From the NCBI RefSeq assembly GCF_039978735.1, contig NZ_JBDWAS010000045.1:186001-250000 (forward strand): 64,000 bases of DNA, written 5' to 3'. The notes below the pieces were generated by a model. The model made no database searches. It saw only the letters and a list, made by a program, of their open reading frames with translations, and was not told where the DNA came from. Source of the stretch: Maricaulis sp039978735 (GTDB taxonomy: Bacteria > Pseudomonadota > Alphaproteobacteria > Caulobacterales > Maricaulaceae). A program made the translations under genes and the position numbers. This document shows positions 1-8,489 of this stretch, in pieces. Every line of letters starts with the position of its first letter. Position 1 is the stretch's first letter.

Positions 1-210
1 ATCGGCACGACACCGCTGGAGCACACCTTCCACGTCACCCGCCATCGCCCGGGTGTTGCCTCGCCCGGTGAATTCTCGACCAGCATGAACACGGTCTACA
101 CCGAAGCCTTTGTCGAGGTGGTCTATCCGGACGGCCGCCGCGAATCCCGCAATGTCCAGCTGAACAATGGCGAGATCCGGCTCGACTTTACCGGTTCCGG
201 CGCGCGTTAG
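1..210 (+). CDS. C-terminal fragment of an unidentified protein
   Basis: Open from the first base of the window in frame 1 to a TAG at 208-210, giving 69 residues of a protein whose start lies outside. The fragment is rich in beta-prone residues (EHTFHVTRHRPG, then TEAFVEVVYPDGRRES, then NGEIRLDFTG). I recognise no motif or family. The codon use matches the genomic background, so it is probably a real gene end. A GC-rich inverted repeat follows it directly. Confidence 0.5.
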   Translation: MGTTPLEHTFHVTRHRPGVASPGEFSTSMNTVYTEAFVEVVYPDGRRESRNVQLNNGEIRLDFTGSGAR

Positions 211-223
211 GCGTTTGGGACGG

Positions 224-260
224 CCGCCGGCGGGTGTCGCAGCAACGCGTCCGCCGGCGG
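224..260 (+). terminator. GC-rich hairpin after the truncated first gene
   Basis: Arms CCGCCGGCGG at 224-233 and 251-260 pair perfectly around a 17-nt loop, 13 nt after the stop of the truncated gene. No T-run follows, so it is not a standard intrinsic terminator. It may be a 3' end stabiliser or part of a Rho-type end. Confidence 0.3.
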
Positions 261-330
261 TCGGCAGGGATGAGTACCGGGGGATGATTTCCGGGTGGAA
301 GCGTGGCCTGCGGCGCGCCATGTTGGGGGC

Positions 331-969
331 ATGGACGAGCCCGCCCCGCCTCTGCCCGGTTTTCGCTTTCTGCCCGGTCATTTTGATCGCCAGGCCCAGT
401 CGGACCTGATGGCGGCCGTGGTCGATGCGGCTGCGACAGCGCCCTTCTGGCGGCCCTCCATGCCCCGCACGGGCCAGCCTCTCTCCGTGAAGATGACGAA
501 CTTCGGCCCGCTGGGCTGGGTGACAGACCAGGCCCGCGGCTATCGCTATGAGCCCGCGCATCCGGAAACCGGCGCGCCGTGGCCGCCTTTGCCCGCTGCT
601 TTGTTGGACTTGTGGACTTCAGTGTCCGGCTATCCCGCCCCGCCGGAGGCCTGCCTGGTAAACTGGTATGCGCCGGGCAGCCGCATGGGCCTGCACGTCG
701 ACAGCGACGAGGCGGCGACCGATGCGGCGGTCGTCTCGGTCTCGCTGGGCGACAAGGCGCGCTTCCGGATCGGCGGCACGACGCGGCGCGGCAAGACGGC
801 CTCCATGGTGCTGTCCTCGGGCGATGTCGTGGTGCTCGGCGGGGCGTCGCGGCGCAGCTATCACGGCGTCGACCGGATCTATCCGGGCACGTCCACCCTC
901 TTGCCGGAAGATGTCTTCCCCGGCGGCGGACGCATCAATCTGACCATGCGGCGCGTAACGCCGGTCTGA
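331..969 (+). CDS. alkB: AlkB-type alpha-ketoglutarate/Fe(II) dioxygenase (DNA repair)
   Basis: 212 residues, close to E. coli AlkB (216). AlkB enzymes oxidatively remove N1-methyladenine and N3-methylcytosine lesions using Fe(II), 2-oxoglutarate and O2. Visible signatures are the iron motif HVDSDE (His-x-Asp) after the NWYAPGSRMGLH stretch, the SVSLGD strand, the distal His in SRRSYHGVDRI, and the 2-oxoglutarate-binding arginines in RINLTMRR near the C-terminus. The ATG at 331 is preferred over the longer frame from 295 because homology begins right after MDEPAPPLPGF and a G-rich stretch (GGGGGC) precedes it. It stands alone, with no ada gene nearby. Confidence 0.92.
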   Translation: MDEPAPPLPGFRFLPGHFDRQAQSDLMAAVVDAAATAPFWRPSMPRTGQPLSVKMTNFGPLGWVTDQARGYRYEPAHPETGAPWPPLPAALLDLWTSVSGYPAPPEACLVNWYAPGSRMGLHVDSDEAATDAAVVSVSLGDKARFRIGGTTRRGKTASMVLSSGDVVVLGGASRRSYHGVDRIYPGTSTLLPEDVFPGGGRINLTMRRVTPV

Positions 970-1065
970 TCGCCCGTGCCGCCGGCGAAATCGCCGGTCC
1001 ATGGAACGGGTCCTGCGTCCGGGCGTTGTATCCGGTGTCGAACAACACACGGGAGACTGGACGCC

Positions 1066-1413
1066 ATGATGAAGACACTTCTGATCGTCAGTGCTGCCGC
1101 CCTGACCGTTACGGCTTGCGGTGCCACCACGCGAAATGCGGCTGCCGGCGGCGCGATGGGCGCGGCTGCGGGCGCGATTATCGGCAACAATACCGGCTCG
1201 GGCGATGCCCAGACCGGTGCCCTGATCGGCGGTGCCGTGGGTGCCGCGGCCGGCGCCTATTCCGGGTGCCGCGAGGAAGGCGGCTGCCGCTGGAACGAAA
1301 GCAATTCCAACCATTCGCAGCTCTATCTCGATCGCCGCGCGAACCGGTATTACTACGTCAACGACCGGGATGGCTGCACCTACTGGCGCAATGGCGAATA
1401 CCGCGCCTGTTAG
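1066..1413 (+). CDS. Glycine-zipper lipoprotein, copy 1 (17 kDa surface-antigen-like)
   Basis: 115 residues. The N-terminus has a short lipoprotein signal ending in a lipobox (TVTAC, Cys about residue 16), so the protein should be anchored in the outer membrane. The middle is a glycine zipper (GGAMGAAAGAIIGNN, then GALIGGAVGAAAGAY) as in Rickettsia 17 kDa antigen and SlyB-like proteins. The C-terminal part has four cysteines (GCREEGGC, DGC, RAC at the end) and aromatic residues. A GGGAG ribosome-binding site lies about 10 nt before ATG 1066. A near-identical copy of the same length follows at 1608. The function of the family is not settled; envelope integrity is the usual guess. Confidence 0.8.
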   Translation: MMKTLLIVSAAALTVTACGATTRNAAAGGAMGAAAGAIIGNNTGSGDAQTGALIGGAVGAAAGAYSGCREEGGCRWNESNSNHSQLYLDRRANRYYYVNDRDGCTYWRNGEYRAC

Positions 1414-1456
1414 ACAGCGAACGCCACAGTCAAAACCGGTACCCCTTGCCGGTCGA

Positions 1457-1486
1457 ACGCCGGGAGTTTCCGCTCCCGGCGTTTTT
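1457..1486 (+). terminator. Intrinsic terminator after glycine-zipper gene 1
   Basis: Perfect 10-bp stem ACGCCGGGAG (1457-1466) / CTCCCGGCGT (1473-1482), 6-nt loop, followed by TTTT. It separates the two lipoprotein copies, so each probably has its own transcript. Confidence 0.85.
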
Positions 1487-1607
1487 GTGTCCTGCGACCT
1501 GTTGGTTCATGGCGCAGTCATGCAATTGCGGTCAGAATGACGTCTCCACCCGTTCGCGATGCCCCGGCACATGGCCGGACCGCGCCGGGTGCGACAGGGA
1601 GACGAGC

Positions 1608-1955
1608 ATGATCTCGAAAGCGTTTGCAGTAAGTGTCCTCGCACTGGGCCTGACGGCCTGTGGGGCGACGTCCCAGGGCGCGATCACCGGCGGTGCGCTG
1701 GGCGCGGCGGCGGGCGCCATTATCGGCAATAATACCGGCTCCGGCGATGCCCAGACGGGTGCCATCATCGGTGGCGTGATCGGTGCGGCGGGCGGTGCCT
1801 ATGCGGGCTGCCGGTCGCAGGGTGGCTGTGCCTGGAACCAGAACAATCCCAGCCATTCCCGCCTCTATTATGACGAGCGCGCGCGCCGCGAATACTATGT
1901 CGACGAGCGCGACGGCTGCACCTACTGGCGCGACGGCGAGTATCGCGCCTGCTGA
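1608..1955 (+). CDS. Glycine-zipper lipoprotein, copy 2
   Basis: 115 residues, the same length as the copy at 1066 and alignable to it without gaps. Lipobox GLTAC, glycine zipper GGALGAAAGAIIGNN and GAIIGGVIGAAGGAY, and the same C-terminal cysteine pattern (GCRSQGGC, DGC, RAC). The differences are mostly conservative and the signal peptides have diverged more. An AGGGAGA ribosome-binding site precedes ATG 1608. This looks like a tandem duplication kept under selection. Outer-membrane location is inferred from the lipobox and the family. Confidence 0.8.
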   Translation: MISKAFAVSVLALGLTACGATSQGAITGGALGAAAGAIIGNNTGSGDAQTGAIIGGVIGAAGGAYAGCRSQGGCAWNQNNPSHSRLYYDERARREYYVDERDGCTYWRDGEYRAC

Positions 1956-1982
1956 TGCATAGCGGTCTCTGCCGGCGCCGGC

Positions 1983-2900
1983 TCAGCGGGTGCCGGCAGA
2001 GACAAAATGGGTGCCGAGCTGGAAGGGCTGGTCGAAATAAGCCGCCCGCCAGTTCGCGCCCCGGCGCTCGAGCAGTTCGGCATCGGCCGAGCCCAGCGCA
2101 TAGAAGGCGACGCGCTGCCAGTCCGGCAGCGACAGTTCACGCAATTCCTGGCGCAGGCGGGCCTCCTGGCGCGCGGCCTCGCCCGTATCGCCCTCGAGCC
2201 GGGCCAGGGCCAGCTCGGTCCAGCGCGCAACGCCCTCTTTCCAAGCCTGGAACTCATAATAGCGCGTATCGGCGTCCGACAGGCCGGCGGTGAAGGCCGT
2301 GCGGGCTGCTGCATAGGCATCGAAGGCCGCATCGAACCCGTCCGGCTCTGCATCGAGCGCTGCCAGGGCCGCATCGGCCAGGGTGCGTGCGGCGTTGGCG
2401 GCCGCCGGATCGTCATAGGCGAAGGGATAATTCAGCATCCACATGCCGGTCTCGTCCCCGCCATGCAGGTTAAGCGCCTGAACGGCGGCATAGCTGGCGG
2501 CCGGATGGCTGTCCTGGAACTGGTGCATGTGTTCGTGCAGGACGACCTGCTGCCAGGCGCGCGGGGTCTGTCCGGTCTCTTCCGGCGTGCCGATCACGAT
2601 CGTGCTGACCCCGAACAGCGGGAAGGTGGCCAGCAGGTTCGGTCCGAACTGCGCATCGCGCGAGGCAAGAGAACAGCCGGTCACGGGATCCGTCCCGGCC
2701 GGTTCGAACCCGTCCGGTGTGCCGCCGCAGACCAGAAACTCCCGCTCGCCATCATTGAGCAGCATGCGGAAGGGCGCATCGGCGAGGCCCGGCCAGAGTG
2801 CGTCGCCATGGTTTTCGACGGTTTCGCGGGCCCGGGCGTAGAGCGCCAGCGGTTCGGCCGGCGGTGCCTCAAGCGCGAGAAGTGCGATCAGTCCCAGCAT
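1983..2900 (-). CDS. Secreted protein with HExxH zinc-protease-like motif
   Basis: 305 residues starting at an ATG with a GAGGGGG ribosome-binding site, then a short hydrophobic leader (MLGLIALLALEAPP). The centre has VVLHEHMHQFQ, an HExxH motif as in gluzincin/metzincin-type peptidases, followed about 90 residues later by an Asp/Glu-rich helix (YYEFQAWKEGVARWTELAL) that could supply the third zinc ligand. Family not recognised. Two cysteines (VCGG and GCS) could form a disulfide. The motif suggests a periplasmic or secreted metalloprotein; activity is inference. Confidence 0.6.
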   Translation of the reverse strand: MLGLIALLALEAPPAEPLALYARARETVENHGDALWPGLADAPFRMLLNDGEREFLVCGGTPDGFEPAGTDPVTGCSLASRDAQFGPNLLATFPLFGVSTIVIGTPEETGQTPRAWQQVVLHEHMHQFQDSHPAASYAAVQALNLHGGDETGMWMLNYPFAYDDPAAANAARTLADAALAALDAEPDGFDAAFDAYAAARTAFTAGLSDADTRYYEFQAWKEGVARWTELALARLEGDTGEAARQEARLRQELRELSLPDWQRVAFYALGSADAELLERRGANWRAAYFDQPFQLGTHFVSAGTR

Positions 2901-2977
2901 GCTGTTCCCCCTCAAATGCCGGGGCATCCTGGCGGCATGGGGCCTGTCGGGCCCGTGTCGCTGCCGTTACGCTTTGG

Positions 2978-3313
2978 TCATCCGAAGAGATAGCGAACCG
3001 GTATGGCCGCGATCAGCACCAGCGACAGCGGCAGCATGACCGGCACGGTGCGCAGCGCCCAGCTTTCCGGCAGGAAGAAGACGTCGCGCGCCCAGGCCTC
3101 GCCGCTATTGGTGAGCCGTCTGGCCCAGGTCTGCAGGATGCACTCGCCGCGATTGAGCAGCAGGCCCAGTCCGACCAGGGCCGGCGGCAGCAGCGCCCAC
3201 AGGGCTGGCACCAACCCGAGGCCCGTCAGGTCGTAGACCGCAATCAGGCCCAGACAGGTCAGGCACACCGCGAACACGGCCGTATGAACCAGGCGCAGGA
3301 CAAAAAGCACCAA
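2978..3313 (-). CDS. Small integral membrane protein, function unknown
   Basis: About 111 residues with three or four hydrophobic segments (LVLFVLRLVHTAVFAVCLTC; GLVPALWALLPPALVGLGLL; VMLPLSLVLIAAIPVRY). No ATG fits well. TTG 3313 or GTG 3310 would start it just after the stop of the upstream glutamate-synthase-like gene, while the longer frame from 3364 would overlap that gene by 41 nt. The segment RGECILQTWARRL between helices 3 and 4 faintly recalls the DUF2784 pattern, but I would not assign it. It is probably co-transcribed with the upstream gene. Confidence 0.5.
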   Translation of the reverse strand: MVLFVLRLVHTAVFAVCLTCLGLIAVYDLTGLGLVPALWALLPPALVGLGLLLNRGECILQTWARRLTNSGEAWARDVFFLPESWALRTVPVMLPLSLVLIAAIPVRYLFG

Positions 3314-3323
3314 CTTGGCAGAC

Positions 3324-4865
3324 CTAGGGCTGGGAAGGCATGTCGCCGGGCCGGTTGCGGCCATCCGGCGGCGGCATGAAGTCGATCGCCGTCATCGGCA
3401 GCGAGCGGCCGTTTTCCTGGATGATCCGCACATGCTTGCGGCGCAATTGCCGCGGCTCGGCGACACCGCAGGAATGGGCGATCATCTCGACATGGCTGCG
3501 GATCGTGCCGGCATAGCGGGCGACGCGTTCGGCCTTGTCGGTGACCACGAGACCGCGCTGCAGGCGCTTGTCGTGCGTGGTGACACCGGTCGGGCAGGTA
3601 TTGCGATGGCATTTCATCGCCTGGATACAGCCCAGCGAGAACATGAAGCCGCGCCCGCACTGGACGAAATCGGCACCGGCCGCCAGCGCCCAGGCCACGG
3701 CACCCGGCAGCAGCAGCTTGCCCGTCGCGATCACCCGCACCCGGCCGCGCAGGCCATATCGCTCGAGAATATCGACCACCATGGGCAGGCTTTCGCGGAT
3801 CGTCAGGCCGACATTGTCCATCAGCGCCATCGGTGCCGCGCCGGTGCCGCCATCGCCACTGTCGATGGTGAAGAAATCCGGCGCGCATTCGGTACCGCGG
3901 CGCGTGATCGCCTCGCACAAATCCTCGATCCAGCCATAGGCGCCGATCACCGCCTTCAGCCCCACCGGCTTGCCGGTGACCTCGCGGATATGCCCGATCA
4001 TGTCGAGGAGGCCGTCGACATCGGCGAATTCGGGATGGCGATTGGGCGAGATCGAAGCCTCGCCGACCGGAATGCCCCGGATCTCCGCGACTTCCGCCGT
4101 CACCTTTTCGGCCGGCAGGATGCCGCCCTTGCCCGGCTTGGCGCCCTGGGAGAGCTTCAGCTCGAACATCTTCACCGCATCGATATCGGCCATGTCGCGC
4201 AGGCGTTGATCGTCCAGCCCGCCGGCCGCGTTGCGCACGCCATACTTGGCGGTGCCGATCTGGAAGACGATGTCGCAGCCCCCTTCCAGATGCCAGGGTG
4301 ACAGCCCGCCCTCGCCGGTATTCAGCCAGATCCCGGCCTTGGCTGCACCGCGCGACAGGGCCCGCACCGCGGGTTTCGACAGGGCGCCATAGCTCATGCC
4401 GGAAATATTGAAGAAGGAGGGCGCATCATAGGGATTGCGGGCATGCGGCCCGATGCGCTGGGGTTCGGTGGCGGCGGCGTGATCGTCGAGCAGCGGAAAG
4501 GCACAATTGACGAAGAGCGCCGTGCCGACCTTGTCCATCGGCTTGGTGGAGCCGAATGGCACGGTGCCGCCCTCGCCCCGGGCCGACCGGTAGACCCAGT
4601 CGCGCTCCGCCCGGTTGAAGGGCAGTTCCTCGCGGTCCATGGCGAAGAAATACTGGCGGAAGAACTCGCCCAGCGTCGTGAACAGGTTCCGGAATCGGCC
4701 GACCAGCGGATAGTTGCGGCGCACCGCATCGGCCGTCTGGGCCCGGTCGGCGATATACATGGCGATCATCGCCAGCGCCGCTGCCCCCAGCGCCAGCACA
4801 AAGAGCTGGGTCAGGATGTTCAGCGCGTCCATCGCCCATTGCGGCAGCATCGACATGATTTTCAA
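3324..4865 (-). CDS. FMN-binding glutamate-synthase-family protein
   Basis: 513 residues. It corresponds to the FMN/Fe-S synthase core of the glutamate synthase large subunit but lacks the glutaminase domain. An N-terminal membrane segment (LFVLALGAAALAMIAMYIA) precedes the barrel. Core motifs are GEGGLSPWHLEGG, the KPGKGGILP flavin loop, DSGDGGTGAAP, and the Fe-S cluster cysteines in GCIQAMKCHRNTCPTGV. Such stand-alone proteins are common in proteobacteria. The usual electron donor and true substrate are not established, so glutamate synthesis should not be assumed. Confidence 0.85.
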   Translation of the reverse strand: MKIMSMLPQWAMDALNILTQLFVLALGAAALAMIAMYIADRAQTADAVRRNYPLVGRFRNLFTTLGEFFRQYFFAMDREELPFNRAERDWVYRSARGEGGTVPFGSTKPMDKVGTALFVNCAFPLLDDHAAATEPQRIGPHARNPYDAPSFFNISGMSYGALSKPAVRALSRGAAKAGIWLNTGEGGLSPWHLEGGCDIVFQIGTAKYGVRNAAGGLDDQRLRDMADIDAVKMFELKLSQGAKPGKGGILPAEKVTAEVAEIRGIPVGEASISPNRHPEFADVDGLLDMIGHIREVTGKPVGLKAVIGAYGWIEDLCEAITRRGTECAPDFFTIDSGDGGTGAAPMALMDNVGLTIRESLPMVVDILERYGLRGRVRVIATGKLLLPGAVAWALAAGADFVQCGRGFMFSLGCIQAMKCHRNTCPTGVTTHDKRLQRGLVVTDKAERVARYAGTIRSHVEMIAHSCGVAEPRQLRRKHVRIIQENGRSLPMTAIDFMPPPDGRNRPGDMPSQP

Positions 4866-5037
4866 CCCCGTGTCATGACGGCGCCATCATGGACCGCCGT
4901 CGCGCCTCTTGCGAGGGGGTGAATGCCGGTGAGCGTGTTCGTGGAGCCCCGGTTACAATGAGGTCATGACCGGGCTTTCACTTGTACACGCAAGACCGGC
5001 GGCTACCGTCCCCGTCAAGGAATTTAAGGGGATACAC

Positions 5038-6393
5038 ATGCACAAACATCTCGCCGCCGGCCTTTGCGGCCTCGGCCTTCTGGCCGGTCAGGCCTTGGGC
5101 CAGACGTCCGATCTGGAAACCGAAATCGACACGATGCGCCGGGCCTATGGCGTGTCCGGCCTGGCCGTCACCGCCGTTTCCGGTCCGGATGTCGTCATGG
5201 CGCAGGGCTTCGGGTCCTTCGAAAGCGGCGAGGCCGGTGCGGACAGTCCCTGCATGCTCTATTCCGCTACCAAGGCGCTCACGGCCCTGACGCTCGCCTC
5301 GCTGATCGAGGACGGGCAAGTGGATCTGGAGACCCCGCTGGGAGATCTGCTGGCGGACAGTCCTGAGGCCTGGGCGGATATCCCGCTCTGGCGCCTCTAC
5401 AACCATACAAGCGGGATCGCGATGATCGTCAATCGCGATGCCTTCGGCGCCATCGCGGAAGACCCGGATGCGGGCAATGCGGCGATCTATGAGGTCGTGC
5501 GCGAGCTGCCGCTGGACTTCGCACCGGGCGAACACTCCCGCTATCAGCAGAGCGGCTATGCGGTTGCCGAGATGATCGCCGAACAACGCCTGGGCGCCAG
5601 CTGGCCCGAGCTGGTCGACCGGCACCTGACTGGGCCGGCGGGTGCGGCGCTGACCGTTCACAGCGAGATCGCCGATGGCACGAAGAATGTGCCCATGATC
5701 ACCTCGGCCGGCGCCTACCGCACCACGCCCGCTGACATGGCCCGCCTGTTCCAGGCACTCAATGCCGGCCGCATCGCCGACCGCGCCTTTGTCTCCGGCC
5801 TGCTTTTCGATCCCCGCTACATCCAGGATGGTTACGGCCTCGGCGTGATCGTCGAAGAGACGTCGGGGGAAATGACCCTGGGTCACAGGGGCGGGGGCGC
5901 CCGGGCCAATATCCGCTATGCGCCGCAATCGGGCATCGGGGTCATGGCCTGTACCGACCAGATCGCCAATCGCGAGCTGACCATTCATGTCGGGGAAATG
6001 GTGATGAACGCCCTGATCTCGGGCGAGCCGCCGCGCCCGCACATCGCGACGCTGCTCTACGGTTCGCCGGATCAGTCGGCGGCGATGCTTGCCGGATTGT
6101 TCGAGCAGGAGCTGAACGATCCGGACACGCGCTATGGCTTCAATGGCGATGAAGCCGTGCTCAACGGGCTGGGATACAATCTTCTGGAGGACGCGCCCGA
6201 ACAGGCCCGCATCCTGTTCGAGCTGAACAGCCGCGTTCATCCGGATTCCGCCAATGTCTGGGATTCCCTGGCGGATGCGCAGCTGGCGCTGGGCCAGTCA
6301 GACGCTGCACTGGACAGCATGCGGCGCGCTCTCAGCCTGCAGCCCGCAAATCCCTATTTCCAGGCGCGAGTGGCCGAACACGCGCCGGAATAG
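5038..6393 (+). CDS. Secreted serine beta-lactamase-fold hydrolase (class C/esterase type)
   Basis: 451 residues with a Sec signal peptide (MHKHLAAGLCGLGLLAGQALGQ). The start at 5038 has an AAGGGGA ribosome-binding site. The nucleophile motif SxxK is SATK, in the sequence LYSATKALTAL. The second motif, normally YxN, reads YQQ in the stretch RYQQSGYAV, and the third box is HRGGG. The last about 65 residues look like a helical TPR-type repeat (SANVWDSLADAQLALGQSDAALD). Probably periplasmic, acting on a peptide or ester substrate. It could be a penicillin-binding-protein-like peptidase or an esterase; the sequence cannot decide. Confidence 0.8.
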   Translation: MHKHLAAGLCGLGLLAGQALGQTSDLETEIDTMRRAYGVSGLAVTAVSGPDVVMAQGFGSFESGEAGADSPCMLYSATKALTALTLASLIEDGQVDLETPLGDLLADSPEAWADIPLWRLYNHTSGIAMIVNRDAFGAIAEDPDAGNAAIYEVVRELPLDFAPGEHSRYQQSGYAVAEMIAEQRLGASWPELVDRHLTGPAGAALTVHSEIADGTKNVPMITSAGAYRTTPADMARLFQALNAGRIADRAFVSGLLFDPRYIQDGYGLGVIVEETSGEMTLGHRGGGARANIRYAPQSGIGVMACTDQIANRELTIHVGEMVMNALISGEPPRPHIATLLYGSPDQSAAMLAGLFEQELNDPDTRYGFNGDEAVLNGLGYNLLEDAPEQARILFELNSRVHPDSANVWDSLADAQLALGQSDAALDSMRRALSLQPANPYFQARVAEHAPE

Positions 6394-6406
6394 GGCCGGA
6401 TCGGGA

Positions 6407-6430
6407 AGGGGCGGCAGGCCCGCCGCCCCT
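6407..6430. terminator. Hairpin between convergent genes
   Basis: Stem AGGGGCGGC (6407-6415) / GCCGCCCCT (6422-6430) with a 6-nt loop, lying between the stops of the beta-lactamase-fold gene (6393) and the M48 protease (6438). No T-run on either strand. Likely a shared 3' end structure. Confidence 0.45.
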
Positions 6431-6437
6431 CAACCCC

Positions 6438-7736
6438 CTATTCGCCGCCGGTGTGCGCGACCTCGGCGGCGATCGCCTCGGCGCGGTCGAGGCGCAATTG
6501 TGCATTCTGGTCGGACGCACCGGCCGCCAGCTGGCCTGCCTTCCACTGCATCGACATCAGGATTCGCGCATGGCCGGAAGGGTGATCGAAGAACACCCAT
6601 TCCTCCAGGGGGCCGGGCTCGATCTTGCGATAGGAGGACAGGCGCAGGGCAGCGGTGGCGAACCCGTCCGGTTCGCGCGCCGCATTGAGCCCGAAAATAT
6701 CGGCTTCGGCCTCGTTGGTCCGTATGATCGTGTTCATCAGCGGCGTTGCGAGGAAGAAATAGACCGACAGGCAGGCCATCAGCAGCGGCAGGCCGGCGAT
6801 GTCGCCGATATCGGCAATGCCCCAGCGGCCGCCGAAGCGCCGGTTGGCCCATTTGAACAAGGCATCGGTGAAGGCGAAGCCGATCGCCAGGATCACCGCG
6901 AACATGGCGAACATCTCCCAGAGATGGTTCAGGGTGTAGTGGCCCATCTCGTGTCCCATCACGGCGAGGACTTCGTCCGGATCGGCGTTCTCGATCAGCG
7001 TGTCGGACAGGGAAATCCGTGTCGTGCCGAACAGGCCGGAGACATTGGCCGTGATCCGGTTGGACTGCCGGGACACGTCGAACACATAGACATTGTCGGC
7101 GGGAATGCCGTTGGCGTGGGCGAGTGCCAGGATGTCGTCGCGCAGCTCGCCTTCTTCCAGCGGCGTATAATCGTTGAACAGCGGGGCGAGATAGACCGGC
7201 GTGACAAAGATCATCAGCGCCAGGAAAAACACCGACACGCCCGTCGCCCAGAGCCACCAGGTGCGTCTTGCCGCCCGGATCACCGCATAGACGACGGTCA
7301 GCAATACGGCGCCCATGATCACATTGATCACGAGCTGCATGGCGGTTTCGCCGAGCCAGGCCGGCAAGGTCATGGTCGACAGGCCGTAGGCGTGCTCGCG
7401 GAAGAAGCCTTCATAAACCGTCAGCGGGAAGGACAGCGCGGCGGTGACAAGCACGTAGACCGCAACAAAAGCCGCCGTCGTCAGCCAGCGAAATTTCAGG
7501 GTGACGGCCAGGCGGTCGCGGAGCGTGCGGGCGAAACCGGTCTGCAGAAGCAGGGCGGCGATCGCCAGCCCCACCGCCAGATTGACCAGGAGCAGCCAGT
7601 AACCGCCCTCGAAATAGGCGTCGGAGCGCGCACGTGCCGCGCCGTCCAGGGTCGCCAGATAGGCCTGTGTGGCGGTTTCCGGATCAAAGCCCGGTGCCGC
7701 CTGGGCGGCAAGCCCGGCGATTTGCGATAGGAACAT
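6438..7736 (-). CDS. M48 family zinc metalloprotease, CAAX protease 1 (Ste24)-like
   Basis: 432 residues. Multiple membrane helices in the N-terminal half, then the zinc site VMGHEMGHYTLNH (HExxH) and the third-ligand region NEAEADIFGLN, in the order expected for Ste24/HtpX-type peptidases. The length and the long hydrophobic N-terminus fit the Ste24 branch better than HtpX. In bacteria these are thought to act in membrane-protein quality control. Start 7736 has a GAGGAAA ribosome-binding site. It lies downstream of grpE on the same strand with a 93-nt gap, so co-transcription is possible. Confidence 0.88.
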   Translation of the reverse strand: MFLSQIAGLAAQAAPGFDPETATQAYLATLDGAARARSDAYFEGGYWLLLVNLAVGLAIAALLLQTGFARTLRDRLAVTLKFRWLTTAAFVAVYVLVTAALSFPLTVYEGFFREHAYGLSTMTLPAWLGETAMQLVINVIMGAVLLTVVYAVIRAARRTWWLWATGVSVFFLALMIFVTPVYLAPLFNDYTPLEEGELRDDILALAHANGIPADNVYVFDVSRQSNRITANVSGLFGTTRISLSDTLIENADPDEVLAVMGHEMGHYTLNHLWEMFAMFAVILAIGFAFTDALFKWANRRFGGRWGIADIGDIAGLPLLMACLSVYFFLATPLMNTIIRTNEAEADIFGLNAAREPDGFATAALRLSSYRKIEPGPLEEWVFFDHPSGHARILMSMQWKAGQLAAGASDQNAQLRLDRAEAIAAEVAHTGGE

Positions 7737-7829
7737 GTCCCATTTCCTCGACTACGGCCCCAGCCGAGCGGAAACGGGTACACTACAGCGCGCGCCCGTG
7801 GCGGTCTGTCAAGACCGTTCGGGCGTATG

Positions 7830-8477
7830 TCAGGCCGTGACGTCGACGCCGTTGCCGCCTGACGCATGGCCATCGCCGGACGGGTTGCCCGCCGAAACGG
7901 CAACCATGGCGGCACGCAGGGTGCGTTCACCGATCACGAAGCCGGTCTGCATCACCGAGGCGATGCGGCCATTGGGCTGGTCTGACGGGATCTGGGCGAC
8001 GGCCTGGTGGCGGTGCGGATCGAAGGCGTCGCCCGGCTGGGGATCGACCTTCTTCACGCCATGCCGCTCCATCTTGGAGAGCAGGGCCTTCTCCGTCATC
8101 GCCACGCCTTCCACGAGGTTCTTCACCGCGTCCGGCACACCATCCAGCGTCGCGGGATCGACGGCGCCGACGGCGCGCGACAGATTATCGGACACGTCCA
8201 GCATGTCCTTGGCGAAGCTGGATACCGCATAGCTGCGGGCATCGGCGACATCGCGTTCGGCCCGGCGGCGGGTATTCTCGGCCTCGGCCAGGGCACGCAA
8301 CAGCTTGTCGCGCATGGAATCCAGCTCGGCCGTCAGCTTCACGATCGCATCTTCCGGCGACGCATCGGCACCGGTCTCGCCGGCGGCGTCTTCAGCGCCC
8401 GTTTCCGGAGCCGCTGCGGCGTCTTCCGTTTCGGGCTGGCCGTTGTCTTCAGGCTTGCTGTTTTCGGTCTCGCTCAT
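7830..8477 (-). CDS. grpE: GrpE, nucleotide exchange factor for DnaK
   Basis: 215 residues. Acidic low-complexity N-terminus rich in E, D and A, then a long coiled coil (about residues 45-95; KLTAELDSMRDKLLRALAEAEN), and the C-terminal beta domain with the signature KVDPQPGDAFDPHRHQAV and TGFVIGERTLRAAMVAVS. GrpE drives ADP release from DnaK and acts as a thermosensor. It follows hrcA by 12 nt, so the two form an operon. dnaK is not next to it in this window. Confidence 0.96.
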   Translation of the reverse strand: MSETENSKPEDNGQPETEDAAAAPETGAEDAAGETGADASPEDAIVKLTAELDSMRDKLLRALAEAENTRRRAERDVADARSYAVSSFAKDMLDVSDNLSRAVGAVDPATLDGVPDAVKNLVEGVAMTEKALLSKMERHGVKKVDPQPGDAFDPHRHQAVAQIPSDQPNGRIASVMQTGFVIGERTLRAAMVAVSAGNPSGDGHASGGNGVDVTA

Positions 8478-8489
8478 TCGCTTTCACTC

